Assembly: GCA_001304995.1 (NCBI GenBank)
Contig: BBZU01000005.1
Coordinates: 99,841 to 163,840, forward strand
DNA: 64,000 nt
Reading direction: 5' to 3'
DNA from: Clostridia bacterium UC5.1-1D10
GTDB lineage: Bacteria; Bacillota; Clostridia; Lachnospirales; Anaerotignaceae
Of this stretch, positions 49,175-60,334 are shown piece by piece (position 1 is the stretch's first letter; each line of letters opens with the position of its first letter). The notes below the pieces were generated by a model. It was not told where the DNA came from. It saw only the letters and a list, made by a program, of their open reading frames with translations, and did no database searches. A program made the position numbers and the translations under genes.

Positions 49175-49369
49175 GTGGATAAAATGGATCTGATTACAAA
49201 GGTCATTCCGGGACTTTTGGTAGTTGGTATCGTATGGTTTAATATGCGGAAACTCCAGCGCAATCTCAATGCCATGAAACATCAGCATTGCAGCGGCTCT
49301 TGCCATAATTGCGCCCATAGTGCCGGATGCACTTCCGCACAGAAAGAAAATACAGATAAAGAAGCATAA
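49175..49369 (+). CDS. Small membrane protein with a Cys-rich tail
   Basis: 64 residues from GTG behind AAGGAGGGAAAA. One hydrophobic helix (about residues 7-24, ITKVIPGLLVVGIVWF) is followed by a basic stretch and a tail with CSGSCHNCAHSAGC. The layout is that of the FeoB-associated Cys-rich membrane proteins, but no feoB is in the window. Metal binding at the inner membrane face is an inference from the four cysteines and two histidines. Confidence 0.6.
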   Translation: MDKMDLITKVIPGLLVVGIVWFNMRKLQRNLNAMKHQHCSGSCHNCAHSAGCTSAQKENTDKEA

Positions 49370-49398
49370 GATTCTTTGAATTACAGGGGGAATGAAAG

Positions 49399-50511
49399 AT
49401 GAAAAAAAGAATTCTGGCTATGACATGTGCGGCAGCAGTGGCGGCAGCAGCAGTTCCTGTTTATGGGGCAGAAGAAACAGCAGCAGAGCATGTGCAGCCT
49501 GCGGAAGAAACCGTAGCAACCAATCTTGGCGTGATGGTCAATGAAGAGCCTGTGGTATTTTCCGGACAGCAGCCGGTTATCGTTGATAATGTGACATTGG
49601 TGCCTGTCAGAGGCGTTCTGGAAACATTGGGGGTTACGGTTGCCTGGGATGCGCAGACACACACCATTACATTGACAGAAGGAGAAAAGACAGGTACCCT
49701 GACCATGGACAGTGATGTGTTCCAGACAGGAGATACCAGTGTCCAGATGTCTGCACCTGCACAGAACATCAACGGCTCTGCCATGATTCCTTTGCGTGCC
49801 GTTGCGGAATATTTTGGTGCGGAAGTTGGCTGGGATGCGGAAAACAGAATGGTTCTTGTGACAAAAGCGCCGGAAGTCCAGTACCTGGCAGAAGATACTT
49901 ACGAAAAAGTGCTGAAGGATGAAAATGGGAATTTGCTGGCAGAAGTGAAAGTGATTTATCCCGTTTTGACAGCGGAAGTGCCGGAAGCAGCCAGAGATGC
50001 TGTCAATAAAAACATTGCAGGCTTGACCATGAAAGCAGCGGACACCTATTTGGCAGAAGTCAAAGACGAGGCAACACAGGAAGCGGCAGAGCTTGGAGAA
50101 AACTTCCATCCCTTCCAGCTGGTGATCTCTTATGAGGATGCGTTCTATGGAAAAGGTGTGCTGTCCTATCTGACAACTGTTTGGGAATATCGCGGCGGCG
50201 CAAACGGCACCACAAAAGGCGTTGGCAAGATTTATGATTTGCAGACAGGGGAAACCAAAACACTGGGAAATTATATCAATCTTCAGTCCGGTCTGACAGA
50301 ACGTGATTATATGGTGCAGGTATTCCGCAGAGATATGGCTTCCAACAGTGAAAAATATTTGGAAGGCGCAGCACAGAGCCTTCTGGATACCAACACCAAT
50401 CTGGGTTATTATCTGAAAGACGAAAAAACCATGGTGGTTTTTGCGGATGAAACAACCTTGAAACCTCATAGCGAAGGCATTGTGAAATTGGAAATTCCCG
50501 TGAATAAGTAA
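49399..50511 (+). CDS. Exported protein with copper-amine-oxidase-like stalk domain and DUF4163/DUF3298
   Basis: 370 residues with a clear signal peptide (MKKRILAMTCAAAVAAAA...YGA). Residues about 45-155 form the stalk domain found in many Clostridia, with LVPVRGVLETLGVTVAWDA and MIPLRAVAEYFGAEVGWDA as paired repeats. The rest resembles the DUF4163 plus DUF3298 pair seen in RsiV and other lysozyme-inhibitor-like proteins (YRGGANGTTKGVGKIYDLQTG). It is probably a cell-surface or periplasm-side protein; ligand unknown. It has its own terminator. Confidence 0.75.
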   Translation: MKKRILAMTCAAAVAAAAVPVYGAEETAAEHVQPAEETVATNLGVMVNEEPVVFSGQQPVIVDNVTLVPVRGVLETLGVTVAWDAQTHTITLTEGEKTGTLTMDSDVFQTGDTSVQMSAPAQNINGSAMIPLRAVAEYFGAEVGWDAENRMVLVTKAPEVQYLAEDTYEKVLKDENGNLLAEVKVIYPVLTAEVPEAARDAVNKNIAGLTMKAADTYLAEVKDEATQEAAELGENFHPFQLVISYEDAFYGKGVLSYLTTVWEYRGGANGTTKGVGKIYDLQTGETKTLGNYINLQSGLTERDYMVQVFRRDMASNSEKYLEGAAQSLLDTNTNLGYYLKDEKTMVVFADETTLKPHSEGIVKLEIPVNK

Positions 50512-50517
50512 AAGATA

Positions 50518-50562
50518 AAAGTCAAAAAATTCATATGCAGATATGGATTTTTGACTTTTTTT
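50518..50562 (+). terminator. Terminator of the stalk-domain gene
   Basis: AAAGTCAAAAAAT pairs with ATTTTTGACTTT around a CATATG-containing loop; T-run follows. Confidence 0.8.
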
Positions 50563-50698
50563 GTAGGGATTTGATATTTCTTGAAATTACAAAAGAAATT
50601 TATAACAATAGACAAGAAAGAAAATTGGCGAGAATTACAAAATTCAGATTAAAATCTTGTGAAAAGTATGTAAAGTTGTGTAGTTTTATGGAAAAGTC

Positions 50699-50727
50699 TT
50701 ATCAAAATTCATATATTATGCTACAAT
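50699..50727 (+). promoter_or_regulatory. Promoter of the 5'-nucleotidase gene
   Basis: TTATCA, 17 bp, TACAAT with an upstream TGC (extended -10), 33 bp before the start codon. Confidence 0.55.
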
Positions 50728-50759
50728 ATGGAGAGTCCAATGAAAAAAGGAGGAGTATT

Positions 50760-52664
50760 ATGAAACATGGCAAATTATGGTCAGCAGTGCTTTCTGCGGC
50801 AATGGTAATGGGGACAACGGTACCCATCCTTGCAGCAGATATGGACGGAAAATTGGTTGTGATCCATACCAACGATATTCACGGGTATTATGCAACCGCT
50901 GAAGAATCTGTTGGAATTGCGGGCGTTGCTGCTTTGAAGGATTACTATGAAGCACAGGGGGCAGATGTGGTTCTGTTGGATGCAGGGGATTTTTCTCAGG
51001 GTACCACCTTGGTAAACCACAGCAATGGTTTGAAGGCTGCGGAATATCTGGCAGCGGCAGATTATGACGCAGTATCTTTGGGGAACCACGAATTTGACTT
51101 TGGTTTTGAAGCCCTGAAGGATACAGCAGCAGTTCTGAAGGCGGCAGATATTCCCATCATTGATGCCAACGTGCTGAAAAAAGGAACAAATACCCCTTAT
51201 TTTGAAGCGAACACCATTGTGGAAACAAATGGTATGAAGGTTGGTATTTTTGGTCTGGATACAGCGGAAACACGGACAAAATCCAGCCCCAGCAGTGTAA
51301 AAGACCTGACATTCCTGGACGGACAGGAAATGTTTGACTGTGCGCAGGCACAGGTTGACGCCCTGGAAGCAGAAGGCTGTGATTATATCATTGCTCTGAC
51401 CCATCTGGGCGTGGACGATGAAAGTACAGGCAGACGTTCTACTGATCTGGCAGAAGCTGTGGATGGCATTGACCTGATTGTAGACGGTCACAGTCATACA
51501 GTCATTGATGGTGGTCAGATGGTAGGCGACACCATGATCGTCAGCACAGGCTCTTACCTTGCCAATGTAGGTACTGTTGTGGTGGATAAAGCAACTGGTG
51601 AAGAAACAGCAAAACTCATCAGTGCAGCTGATTATGCAGCAAACTATGGTACCTATGATGAAAAACTTGCGAAAATGGTAGCAGCAGACCAGGCTGAAGT
51701 AGATGGGTATTACAGCCAGGTATTTGCGACCACAAAAGTAGATCTGAATGGTCAGAAAGATCCCGGCGTGCGTACAGAAGAAACAAATCTGGGCGACTTT
51801 ACCGCAGATGCTTATCTGTATGCAGGCAGAGAATATGTGAAAGAACAGGGACTTGACATCAGTGTAGACGTTGCGCTGTCCAATGGCGGCGGTATCCGTG
51901 CAAGTGTGCCAGCAGGTGAAATCACCATGAATGACCTGTATACCGTTTTCCCTTACGGCAATACCGTTGCGCTGGTGACAATCACTGGTGAACAGCTGCT
52001 GGAAGTGTTGGAAGCATCCACATTCTGCACACCCACAGCCATTGGTGGTTTCCCTCAGATCGCAGGGGCAGAATATACTGTTAATACAGCAGTACCTTAT
52101 GAAAATGGAGCACAGTATCCCGATTCTACATACTACGCACCTGCAAATCCCGGCAGCCGTGTAACAATCACAAGCATTGGCGGCAAGCCTTTTGATCCCA
52201 AAGCAAATTACACCGTAGCAGTGAACAGCTTCCAGGCAGAAGGCGGCGATACTTATTATGTATTGACACAGGGCTCTTATATGCAGGATACTGGCATTGT
52301 AGACGCGGAAGCGCTGATTTCTTATGTGGATTCTCTGGGCGGCGTCATTGATGAAACATACGCAGAACCTCAGGGCAGAATCAAGATTGTTTCCAAACCT
52401 GTTGAAAATCCCGAAACAACTGTACCGGAAGAAACAACAGAACCTGAAAAACCTGTGGAACCTGAAGTAGAAGCACCTAAAACAGAAGCAGAAGTGTCTC
52501 CCACAAAACTTTATACGGTTGTTGCAGGGGACAGCCTGTGGAAAATTGCGCAGAAAGAATTGGGCAACGGTTCCAAATGGAAACAGATTTATGAAACAAA
52601 TAAAAAACAGATTTCCAATCCAAACCGCATTTATGTGGGACAAGAACTGGTGATCAATCAATAA
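50760..52664 (+). CDS. Secreted 5'-nucleotidase / UDP-sugar hydrolase with a C-terminal LysM domain
   Basis: 634 residues; start at the ATG after AAAAAGGAGGAG, giving a proper signal peptide (SAVLSAAMVMGTTVPILAA). The metallophosphoesterase domain has VVIHTNDIHG, DAGDFSQG, LGNHEFDFG and DGHSHT; the 5'-nucleotidase C-terminal domain has NGGGIRASVPAGEIT and VFPYGNTV. A Pro/Glu linker (about residues 545-585) leads to one LysM repeat (YTVVAGDSLWKIAQKELG) that should hold the protein on peptidoglycan. It releases phosphate and nucleosides outside the cell. Confidence 0.92.
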   Translation: MKHGKLWSAVLSAAMVMGTTVPILAADMDGKLVVIHTNDIHGYYATAEESVGIAGVAALKDYYEAQGADVVLLDAGDFSQGTTLVNHSNGLKAAEYLAAADYDAVSLGNHEFDFGFEALKDTAAVLKAADIPIIDANVLKKGTNTPYFEANTIVETNGMKVGIFGLDTAETRTKSSPSSVKDLTFLDGQEMFDCAQAQVDALEAEGCDYIIALTHLGVDDESTGRRSTDLAEAVDGIDLIVDGHSHTVIDGGQMVGDTMIVSTGSYLANVGTVVVDKATGEETAKLISAADYAANYGTYDEKLAKMVAADQAEVDGYYSQVFATTKVDLNGQKDPGVRTEETNLGDFTADAYLYAGREYVKEQGLDISVDVALSNGGGIRASVPAGEITMNDLYTVFPYGNTVALVTITGEQLLEVLEASTFCTPTAIGGFPQIAGAEYTVNTAVPYENGAQYPDSTYYAPANPGSRVTITSIGGKPFDPKANYTVAVNSFQAEGGDTYYVLTQGSYMQDTGIVDAEALISYVDSLGGVIDETYAEPQGRIKIVSKPVENPETTVPEETTEPEKPVEPEVEAPKTEAEVSPTKLYTVVAGDSLWKIAQKELGNGSKWKQIYETNKKQISNPNRIYVGQELVINQ

Positions 52665-52673
52665 GAAATATGG

Positions 52674-52703
52674 AAAAACCGCATCTGAAGAGATGCGGTT
52701 TTT
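52674..52703 (+). terminator. Terminator of the 5'-nucleotidase gene
   Basis: AAAAACCGCATC/GATGCGGTTTTT with a six-base loop. Confidence 0.9.
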
Positions 52704-52854
52704 GCTGCAAAAAAGCGGGGTGTAAATCGCTGAGCCTTCCGAAGAGCTGGATTTCGTTTTTATCAACGGGCAGGAAACAGAAAAACAGAGATATATTTGT
52801 TTGATGTATATAAAATAATACAATTTGCTTTATACAAATTAAACAAAATCATGT

Positions 52855-52904
52855 GGGACAAAAAATGTCCAATATCAATAAATAGATGGGACATAAAATG
52901 TCCC
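52855..52904. promoter_or_regulatory. Two CggR-like operator boxes upstream of gapA
   Basis: GGGACN6TGTCC occurs at 52855-52870 and again, as GGGACN6TGTCCC, at 52888-52904. The starts are 33 bp apart, three helical turns. This is the half-site pair known for the central glycolytic repressor CggR of Bacillus. The interval 52704-53023 has no gene; besides these boxes and the promoter it holds only AT-rich sequence. Confidence 0.7.
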
Positions 52905-52950
52905 AAATCTGTGTATACTTCCGAAAAAGAAAAAACTTTCCTGAAAACCG

Positions 52951-54046
<1,096 letters not shown>

Positions 54047-54080
54047 GCAAAAAATGGTTTTCCTAAATATATGAAAAAAG

Positions 54081-54118
54081 GCCCGCTTGCCAATGGATTT
54101 TTGGCAGTGGGCTTTTTT
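54081..54118 (+). terminator. gapA terminator
   Basis: GCCCGCTTGCCAA pairs with TTGGCAGTGGGC (one bulge); six-T tail. Confidence 0.85.
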
Positions 54119-54126
54119 CTGCATAA

Positions 54127-54160
54127 AAAAATCCCAAAGAGATTTTTCTTTGGGATTTTG
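54127..54160. terminator. Terminator of the kdpDE-like operon (bidirectional)
   Basis: AAAATCCCAAAGA/TCTTTGGGATTTT, directly after the minus-strand response-regulator gene. Confidence 0.85.
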
Positions 54161-54169
54161 TTTTTTTGA

Positions 54170-54867
54170 TTATTCTTCAGCCATTCGGTAACCAACGCCA
54201 ACTTCTGTAAAGATGTACTGGGGTTGGGCAGGATTTTTTCCAGTTTCCGGCGGATGTTTGCCATATTTACCCGAAGAATCTGGTTGTCTTTGATGGCATA
54301 AGGCCCCCACAGTTCTGTGATGATATAATCGTATGTCAATACACGACCGGCGCTTTTTGCCAGCAGAGAAACAATTTTGAACTCGATCTGGGTCAAGTGA
54401 ACATCCTTTCCGTCAACGATGATCTGGCGTTTATCGAAATTGATAGTCAGACCCCGCAGGGTAAAGACATCCCCAACGGTATTTCCGGTGCCGCCTTTTG
54501 CCACATGGCGCAGGGCAGTACGGATTCTGGCGAGAAGCTCAGATGTACCGAAAGGTTTGGCAATATAGTCATCAGCACCCATATCCAGTGCTTTTACCTT
54601 ATCAGCTTCTTCTGTTCTGGCGGAAACAACGATAACAGGAATATTAGACCATTCCCGAATCTGCTGCAAAATATCGATGCCGTCAATATCCGGTAAGCCA
54701 AGATCCAGAAGGATCACATCGGGACAGTGGGACGGGATCATGGACAATGCTTCTTTTCCGGTGCGTGCCATGATAACATTATAGTCGTTTGCTTTTAAAG
54801 TGGTCGCGATGAAATTGCTGATGGCTTCTTCATCCTCTACAACCAGTATTTTCAGTTTATTGGACAT
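54170..54867 (-). CDS. kdpE: KdpE-like OmpR-family response regulator, one frame break
   Basis: Corrected length 232 residues. Receiver domain with phospho-aspartate in VILLDLGLPDIDG and the K in DYIAKPFG; OmpR winged-helix from LTINFDKRQIIVDGKDVHLTQIEFKIVSLLA. One A (minus strand) is missing in the run at 54234-54239; adding it gives RKLEKNPAQPQYIFTEVGVGYRM, the conserved KdpE ending. The ATG follows AAAGGAGAAG and overlaps the kinase stop by 11 bp. KdpE-type regulators answer potassium or turgor stress, but no kdpABC genes are in the window. Confidence 0.85.
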
Positions 54868-56411
54868 GCTCAACTTCTCCTTTCATGGGCAGCACAAATG
54901 TAAAATTCGCGCCGCCGTTTTCGTTGTTCTTTGCGTAGATTTCACCGCCATGGGCAGAAATGATGGTCTTACAGATGGGCAGCCCGATGCCTAGGCCACG
55001 GGAAGAATCCGAAGATTTGCTGCTGGTGGTGCCGTCAAAAATATGCGGCAGGCGTTCTTCCTCAATACCGATCCCCTGATCCAGTACAGAGAAATAAACG
55101 TGATGCCATAAATGTTTTACTGTCAGATAAATAGGTTTTGCTGTGCCGGAATGGCGAATAGCGTTTTCCATCAAATTGATGAGTACCTGCTCGATGAGCA
55201 TAGCATCCATGGGAACCAAAAGCAGCTCGTCCGGTACACGAACACGGATTTGTGAAGAAGGAAAACGTTTTTGGATTTTTGCGACAGATTCCGCTACGAT
55301 TTCTTCTACCACTTCTTCCTGTTTTTTCAGTTTTGTGCCTTCGCCGCTGATCTTTGTGACAGACAGCAGGTTTTCTACCATCTGAATGAGCCATTCCGCG
55401 TCATGATGAATGTCACTGAGCAGACGGTCACAGACGTCCTCCTGAAGCATGGAGCGGTTTTCCATCAAAGTGGCTGTGGAACCGAGGATACAGGTCAATG
55501 GTGTCCGCAGGTCGTGGGAGATGGCACGCAGCAGATTGCTCCGCATGTTTTCTTTTTCTTTTTCCAATAAGATTTTCTGAGATTCGTCAACGATTTCCTG
55601 ACGGTCAATGGCCAAAATGGTCTGAGATGTCATGAAGTTGGCGAACTGTAAAGCGTCATTTTCAATATAACCGTTTTTGGAGAACAAAAGCCCCAAAACA
55701 CCATAGATTCTATCTTTATTGGAAAAGGGAATGTAGGTGCCAAGACAGTTTTGGGATGTTTTTTCTGTGCCTAGACCAGTCATTTCGCCTTTCTGGAATG
55801 CCTGTTCCGCTACCTGTTGTTCCAAAATACTTTCCAGAATCAATTCGTCTTTTTCGTTCACATATTTTGTGACCTTTTTTTTGGGTGAAACAGGAGAACC
55901 AATGTACAGCACCGCACTGCACTGGTTGGCAGCGTATACACTGTCAATGGTGATCTGCATGATTTCATCGATGTTGTTTGCGCTGAGCAATGCTTTGCTC
56001 ATGGAGTTCAGGCTTTCTGCACGTTTTTTCTCGAATAGAGGACAGGATGGCAGCCTGTTTGACTTTGGCTGTCAATGCGCTGGTCAGTATGGACATCAAA
56101 AGCAGGATGCCGAATGTGACAGGGTAGCCAGCCAAGGTGAAGTTCAGTGCAAAATAGGGGAAGGTGAAGAAGAAGTTAACCCCAACGACACCGCAGAAAG
56201 ATGCCACAATCCCCCAAAAATAACCGCTGGTGATGGAGGAGGTGATGGCAACCGCCAGCATATAAACCCCAAAGATGTTGTCATTCATGACGTCCGCTTC
56301 CTGGAGACATAACGCGAATGTAGTGGCGATCAGAAAAACCAGAATGGTTTTGAACAGATCATATAATATCATTGTAAAATGAAATTCAAAGCTTTTGGAT
56401 CGGCGTTTCAT
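54857..56411 (-). CDS. KdpD-like sensor histidine kinase lacking the KdpD/Usp head, one frame break
   Basis: Corrected length 517 residues. It begins with the four-helix DUF4118 membrane domain (ILYDLFKTILVFLIATTFAL onward), then a GAF-like domain, HisKA with the phospho-histidine in RAISHDLRTPLTCILG, and HATPase_c with NLMENAIRHSG, DQGIGIEEERLPHIFDG and GLGIGLPICK. One extra A (minus strand) in the run at 56024-56029 breaks the chain at SSIREK; removing it continues RAESLNSMSKALLSANNIDE. The N-terminal KdpD and Usp domains of full KdpD are absent. Start at the ATG after GTGAGGTATCTT. Confidence 0.85.
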
Positions 56412-56610
56412 AAGATACCTCACTAAATAAAAATGCATGTTCTCTTAGTCTTATATTATACACAGAGTTTGATTAAAAGGAAAGGGTATCAGACAAAAGA
56501 AATGCTTTTTTATCTGTGGATAAAGGAGGAGAAAAAAGGCAATCGTCGTTGAAATTACGGATATTATTTGATATAATTGTATCAAATTTTGCAGAAATGG
56601 AGATAGACAA

Positions 56611-57867
56611 ATGAAAAAACCTTTTGTTTCACTGGAACAGATACAGGAAATCAAGAAAACATATCCAACACCTTTTCATATTTATGATGAAAAAGGCATT
56701 CGGGAAAATGCGCGTGCGGTAAACCGTGCTTTTTCCTGGAATAAAGGATTTCGAGAATATTTTGCCGTAAAGGCAACACCTACTCCCGGAATTTTGCAGA
56801 TCCTGAAGGAAGAAGGCTGCGGCGCGGACTGCTCTTCTTATACAGAATTGCAGATTGCGGAAGCAGTAGGCATCACAGGACACCAGATCATGTTTTCTTC
56901 CAATGTGACACCTGCGGAAGATTTTGCTCTGGCAGCAAAACTGGGTGCCATCATCAACTTCGATGATATTACCCATATTCCTTTCTTCGAAAAAATTGCA
57001 CCCATCCCTGAAACCGTATGCTGTCGTTACAATCCCGGCGGTGTATTCCAGGTAAGCAATGAAATCATGGACAACCCTGGCGATGCGAAATATGGCATGA
57101 CAAAGGAACAGATGAAAGAAGCTTTCCGCATGCTGAAAGAAAAGGGCGCGAAACATTTCGGTATCCACTCTTTCCTTGCCAGCAGCACAAGCTCCAATGT
57201 GTATTATCCGATGCTGTCCAAGATTTTGTTTGAACTGGCAGTGGAACTGAAAAATGAACTGGATATCCATATTGCGTTCATCAACCTTTCCGGTGGTGTG
57301 GGCATTCCTTATCATCCCGATGAAGAAGGCTGTGATATCATGGCAATCGGGGAAGGCGTACGTAAAGTATATGAAGAAGTGCTCTCTCCTGCGGGCATGG
57401 ATGATGTGGCTATTTTCACAGAAATGGGCAGATATATGTTGGCGCCTTATGGTGCGCTGGTTGCGGAAGCCATCCATGAAAAACATATCTACAAAGAATA
57501 CATCGGTCTGGATGCTTGTGCAGCGAACCTGATGCGTCCCGCTATGTATGGTGCTTATCATCATATCACTGTACTGGGCAAAGAAGATGCACCTTGCGAT
57601 CATAAATATGACATCACAGGCGGTCTTTGCGAAAACAACGATAAGTTTGCCATCGACCGTATGCTGCCGAAGATCGATATGGGGGATTTGATTTACATCC
57701 ACGATACAGGTGCTCATGGACATTCTATGGGATATAACTATAACGGCAAACTCCGCTCTGCGGAACTGCTCCTTTGCGAAAACGGCGATGTGAAACTGCT
57801 GCGTCGTGCAGAAACACCTGCGGATTATTTTGCGACATTTGACTTCACAGGTCTGTTTCAGAAATAA
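56611..57867 (+). CDS. lysA: Diaminopimelate decarboxylase-like PLP enzyme
   Basis: 418 residues. The PLP lysine is in EYFAVKATPTPGIL near residue 53; NLSGGVGIPYHP near 228 and TEMGRYMLAPYGALV near 270 bind phosphate and substrate; the GGLCENNDKFA motif near residue 335 carries the conserved cysteine of DAP decarboxylases. It should make lysine from meso-diaminopimelate. The sequence is somewhat off the standard LysA pattern, so a related D-amino-acid decarboxylase activity is possible. It is divergent from the sensor kinase and convergent with D-serine dehydratase. Confidence 0.82.
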   Translation: MKKPFVSLEQIQEIKKTYPTPFHIYDEKGIRENARAVNRAFSWNKGFREYFAVKATPTPGILQILKEEGCGADCSSYTELQIAEAVGITGHQIMFSSNVTPAEDFALAAKLGAIINFDDITHIPFFEKIAPIPETVCCRYNPGGVFQVSNEIMDNPGDAKYGMTKEQMKEAFRMLKEKGAKHFGIHSFLASSTSSNVYYPMLSKILFELAVELKNELDIHIAFINLSGGVGIPYHPDEEGCDIMAIGEGVRKVYEEVLSPAGMDDVAIFTEMGRYMLAPYGALVAEAIHEKHIYKEYIGLDACAANLMRPAMYGAYHHITVLGKEDAPCDHKYDITGGLCENNDKFAIDRMLPKIDMGDLIYIHDTGAHGHSMGYNYNGKLRSAELLLCENGDVKLLRRAETPADYFATFDFTGLFQK

Positions 57868-57885
57868 AAAATAATGAGAAATAAA

Positions 57886-57930
57886 AAAGCTAGAGATTTA
57901 TGGATGTTTCCATAGATTTCTGGCTTTTTG
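57886..57930. terminator. Terminator between lysA and dsdA
   Basis: An 18-bp stem with wobble pairs, AAAGCTAGAGATTTATGG/CCATAGATTTCTGGCTTT, T-run after and A-run before. Confidence 0.85.
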
Positions 57931-57952
57931 TTTTACATATGGTTATCAGATT

Positions 57953-59283
57953 TTATTTCAGATGTGTGTGCATGTATTCTTCACGGATTTCCGCAGGAAC
58001 CAGACTGCCGCCTGTTGCCCAGGGAATATGTACGGCATTTGCCATTTTGTCTTTCAGACCCATTTTTTCGATATATGCCTGCATTTTAGGGGATTTCAGC
58101 TGAATAGGGCCCCAGAAGGATGCGCATGCGGAAGGTTCCAGGAAGATGTCCTCTGTATTGACGATGTCACGCATGAGATCGTAAATGTGATAGTCTTCCA
58201 GAGAAAGGATACCGGACAGCAGATTTTTCATGACGCCACCAACAAAACCGGAAGCACGGCCAACTGCCAGACCATCGGCATGGGTCTGTCCGCTCAAGCC
58301 AAAGTCCTGTACGGAAACTTCGTTTTGCAGACCGGAAGCCATACCAACCAGCATACAAGGTGCCTGTGTGGGTTCGATGAAGAAAACGTGAACATTGTCG
58401 CCAAAGAGCTGTTTGAAGCCGAAAGTAACACCGCCGGGAGCACCGCCTACACCACAGGGAATATAAACAAACAGGGGGTGGTCTGCATCCACAGTGATGC
58501 CTTTTTCCACGAACTGTTTTTGGATGCGTTTTGCAGCAACGGCATAGCCAAGGAACAGTGTTACAGAGTTTTCATCGTCTACAAAATAGCTGGAAGGATC
58601 AGCGTCAGAATTTTTCTGCCTACTTCAACAGCTTTGCTGTAATCGTCATTGTATTCGATGACTTCTGCACCGCGCTGGCGAAGGAGATCTTTTTTCCACT
58701 GTTTCGCATCAGCAGACATATGAACAATAACATGGAAGCCCAGAGCCGCACTCATGATACCGATGCTCATGCCCAGATTACCGGTGGAGCCAACCTGAAT
58801 CTTGAACTGGCTGAAAAATTCCTTGAATTCGGGAGAGGCGAATACGGAATAATCATCAGTCAGTTTGATTTTGCCGTGTTCAAGTGCTAGGTCTTCCGCA
58901 TGTTTCAATACTTCGTAAATGCCGCCTCTTGCTTTGACGGAGCCAGAGATTGCCAGATGGCTGTCCTGTTTTAAGAATAAACGTCCGGGAATGGAGGTGC
59001 TGTATTCTTCTTCCAACTGTTTCTGCATATGAGGGATTTCGGTGAGGGGAGATTCGATCAAGCCGTTCTGAGGTTCCGTTTCAGGAAAGACTTTTTTGAT
59101 AAACGGCGCAAAACGAGCCAATCTTGCTTCTGCATCGTCAATATCTGCCATTGTGATGTTGATTTTTGCCAATGCGTCAGCGGTTTTTTCCTGGTTTTCA
59201 TTGATCCAGATGACTTCTTTGCCGTCGCCTACCTGTTCCAGAAGTTCTTTGTTGTTGACACGATTCCAAAATGTTTTTTCCAT
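57953..59283 (-). CDS. dsdA: D-serine dehydratase, one frame break
   Basis: It converts D-serine to pyruvate and ammonia with PLP. The PLP lysine is in SGSVKARGG near residue 117; the [13 protein letters not shown] loop near 170 and the phosphate loop [15 protein letters not shown] near 275 are standard. One A (minus strand) is missing in the run at 58611-58615; adding it reads [19 protein letters not shown] and gives 443 residues, one more than the E. coli enzyme. Start at the ATG after AGGAGGGAAACTT. A 14-bp palindrome lies in its leader. Confidence 0.93.
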
Positions 59284-59310
59284 AAGTTTCCCTCCTATAT
59301 AGGTTAAAAT

Positions 59311-59324
59311 AAGACAGATGTCTT
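59311..59324. repeat. 14-bp palindrome in the dsdA leader
   Basis: AAGACA-GA-TGTCTT, between the predicted dsdA promoter region and its ribosome site; a possible operator. Confidence 0.4.
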
Positions 59325-59489
59325 TCTTGGTATCATAACACAAAAACGGAGTTATGTCCTCCTTTTTGTACAATTATGTGGAATATCTCTGTGGAATAAA
59401 GCGGAAGAATCGTTGATTGGATTTAGAATTTTAGAAAGGTGTATTTTTTATGGAATATATTGCAGACTGAATATGAAGGAGGTATTGAT

Positions 59490-60331
59490 ATGAACGAATA
59501 TTGTCTGAACAGAAAAAATATTGAAACCTATTTGCAATACCTGAGAGAACAGGAGAAAAGTGCCGGTACACTGGAAAATATAAACGGGAACTATATGAAC
59601 TGCTGTCTTTTTTATCAGGAAAAAATGAAAGTAAGGAAGAACTGATATTATGGAAAGCGCAATTGGAACAAAAATATCGTCCAGCTGGCGTCAATGGCAG
59701 ATTGGTCGCTGCAAATGGCTTTTTTTCTTTTTTTGGTCGATATGATCTGCGCATGAAGCTGCTGCGGATACAGAAGGAGATATTTGCCAAAGAGGAAAAG
59801 GAATTAACAAAAGGGGAATATATCCGTCTGGTACAGGCAGCGGAAAGGAAGGGGAATATGCGCTTGTCCTTGGTGATTCAGACCATTTGTGCTACGGGGA
59901 TTCGCGTATCCGAATTGCAGTATATCACGGTGGAATCTTTGAAAAAGGGGAGAGCGGAAGTAAATTGCAAAGGAAAGCGGCGGGTGATTTTTCTGCCTAT
60001 GGACTTACTGCGAAAACTAAAGAATTATGCGAAAGAAAAAGGAATTTCGACAGGCGTGATATTTTGTACGAGAACGGGATGTCCGTTGAATCGTTGTAAT
60101 ATATGGTCAGACATGAAAAAATTGTGTAGGGATGCGCGAGTGAATCCACAGAAGGTATTTCCGCATAATTGCGCCATTTATTTGCACGTACTTTTTACAG
60201 TTTGGAAAAGGATATTGCAAAATTGGCGGATCTGCTGGGACACAGCAATATCGAAACCACAAGAATTTATATTATGGAAAGTGGACGGGAACACCAAGAA
60301 AAAATTAGAAAAGATGAGGCTAGTTATATAA
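59490..60331 (+). CDS. Tyrosine recombinase, three frame breaks
   Basis: Corrected length about 280 residues, typical of a XerC/D-like enzyme. An N-terminal SAM-like helical domain (ETYLQYLREQEKSAGTLENI) precedes the catalytic domain. The full active set is visible: R in CATGIRVSELQY, the hairpin lysine region KGKRRVIFLP, HxxR in HNLRHLFARTFY, and LGHSNIETTRIYI with the nucleophilic tyrosine. Frame changes: one A missing near 59582, one T missing near 60169, one A extra near 60299-60304; the last makes the gene end EKMRLVI at 60331. Ribosome site GAAGGAGG. It lies directly beside an inverted-repeat-bounded promoter segment, its likely substrate. Confidence 0.85.
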
Positions 60332-60334
60332 CAG

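Noticed and set aside
50781..52823. A 680-residue minus-strand open frame opposite the 5'-nucleotidase
   Set aside because: Same reason: shadow of an intact gene with a signal peptide and full motifs on the plus strand.
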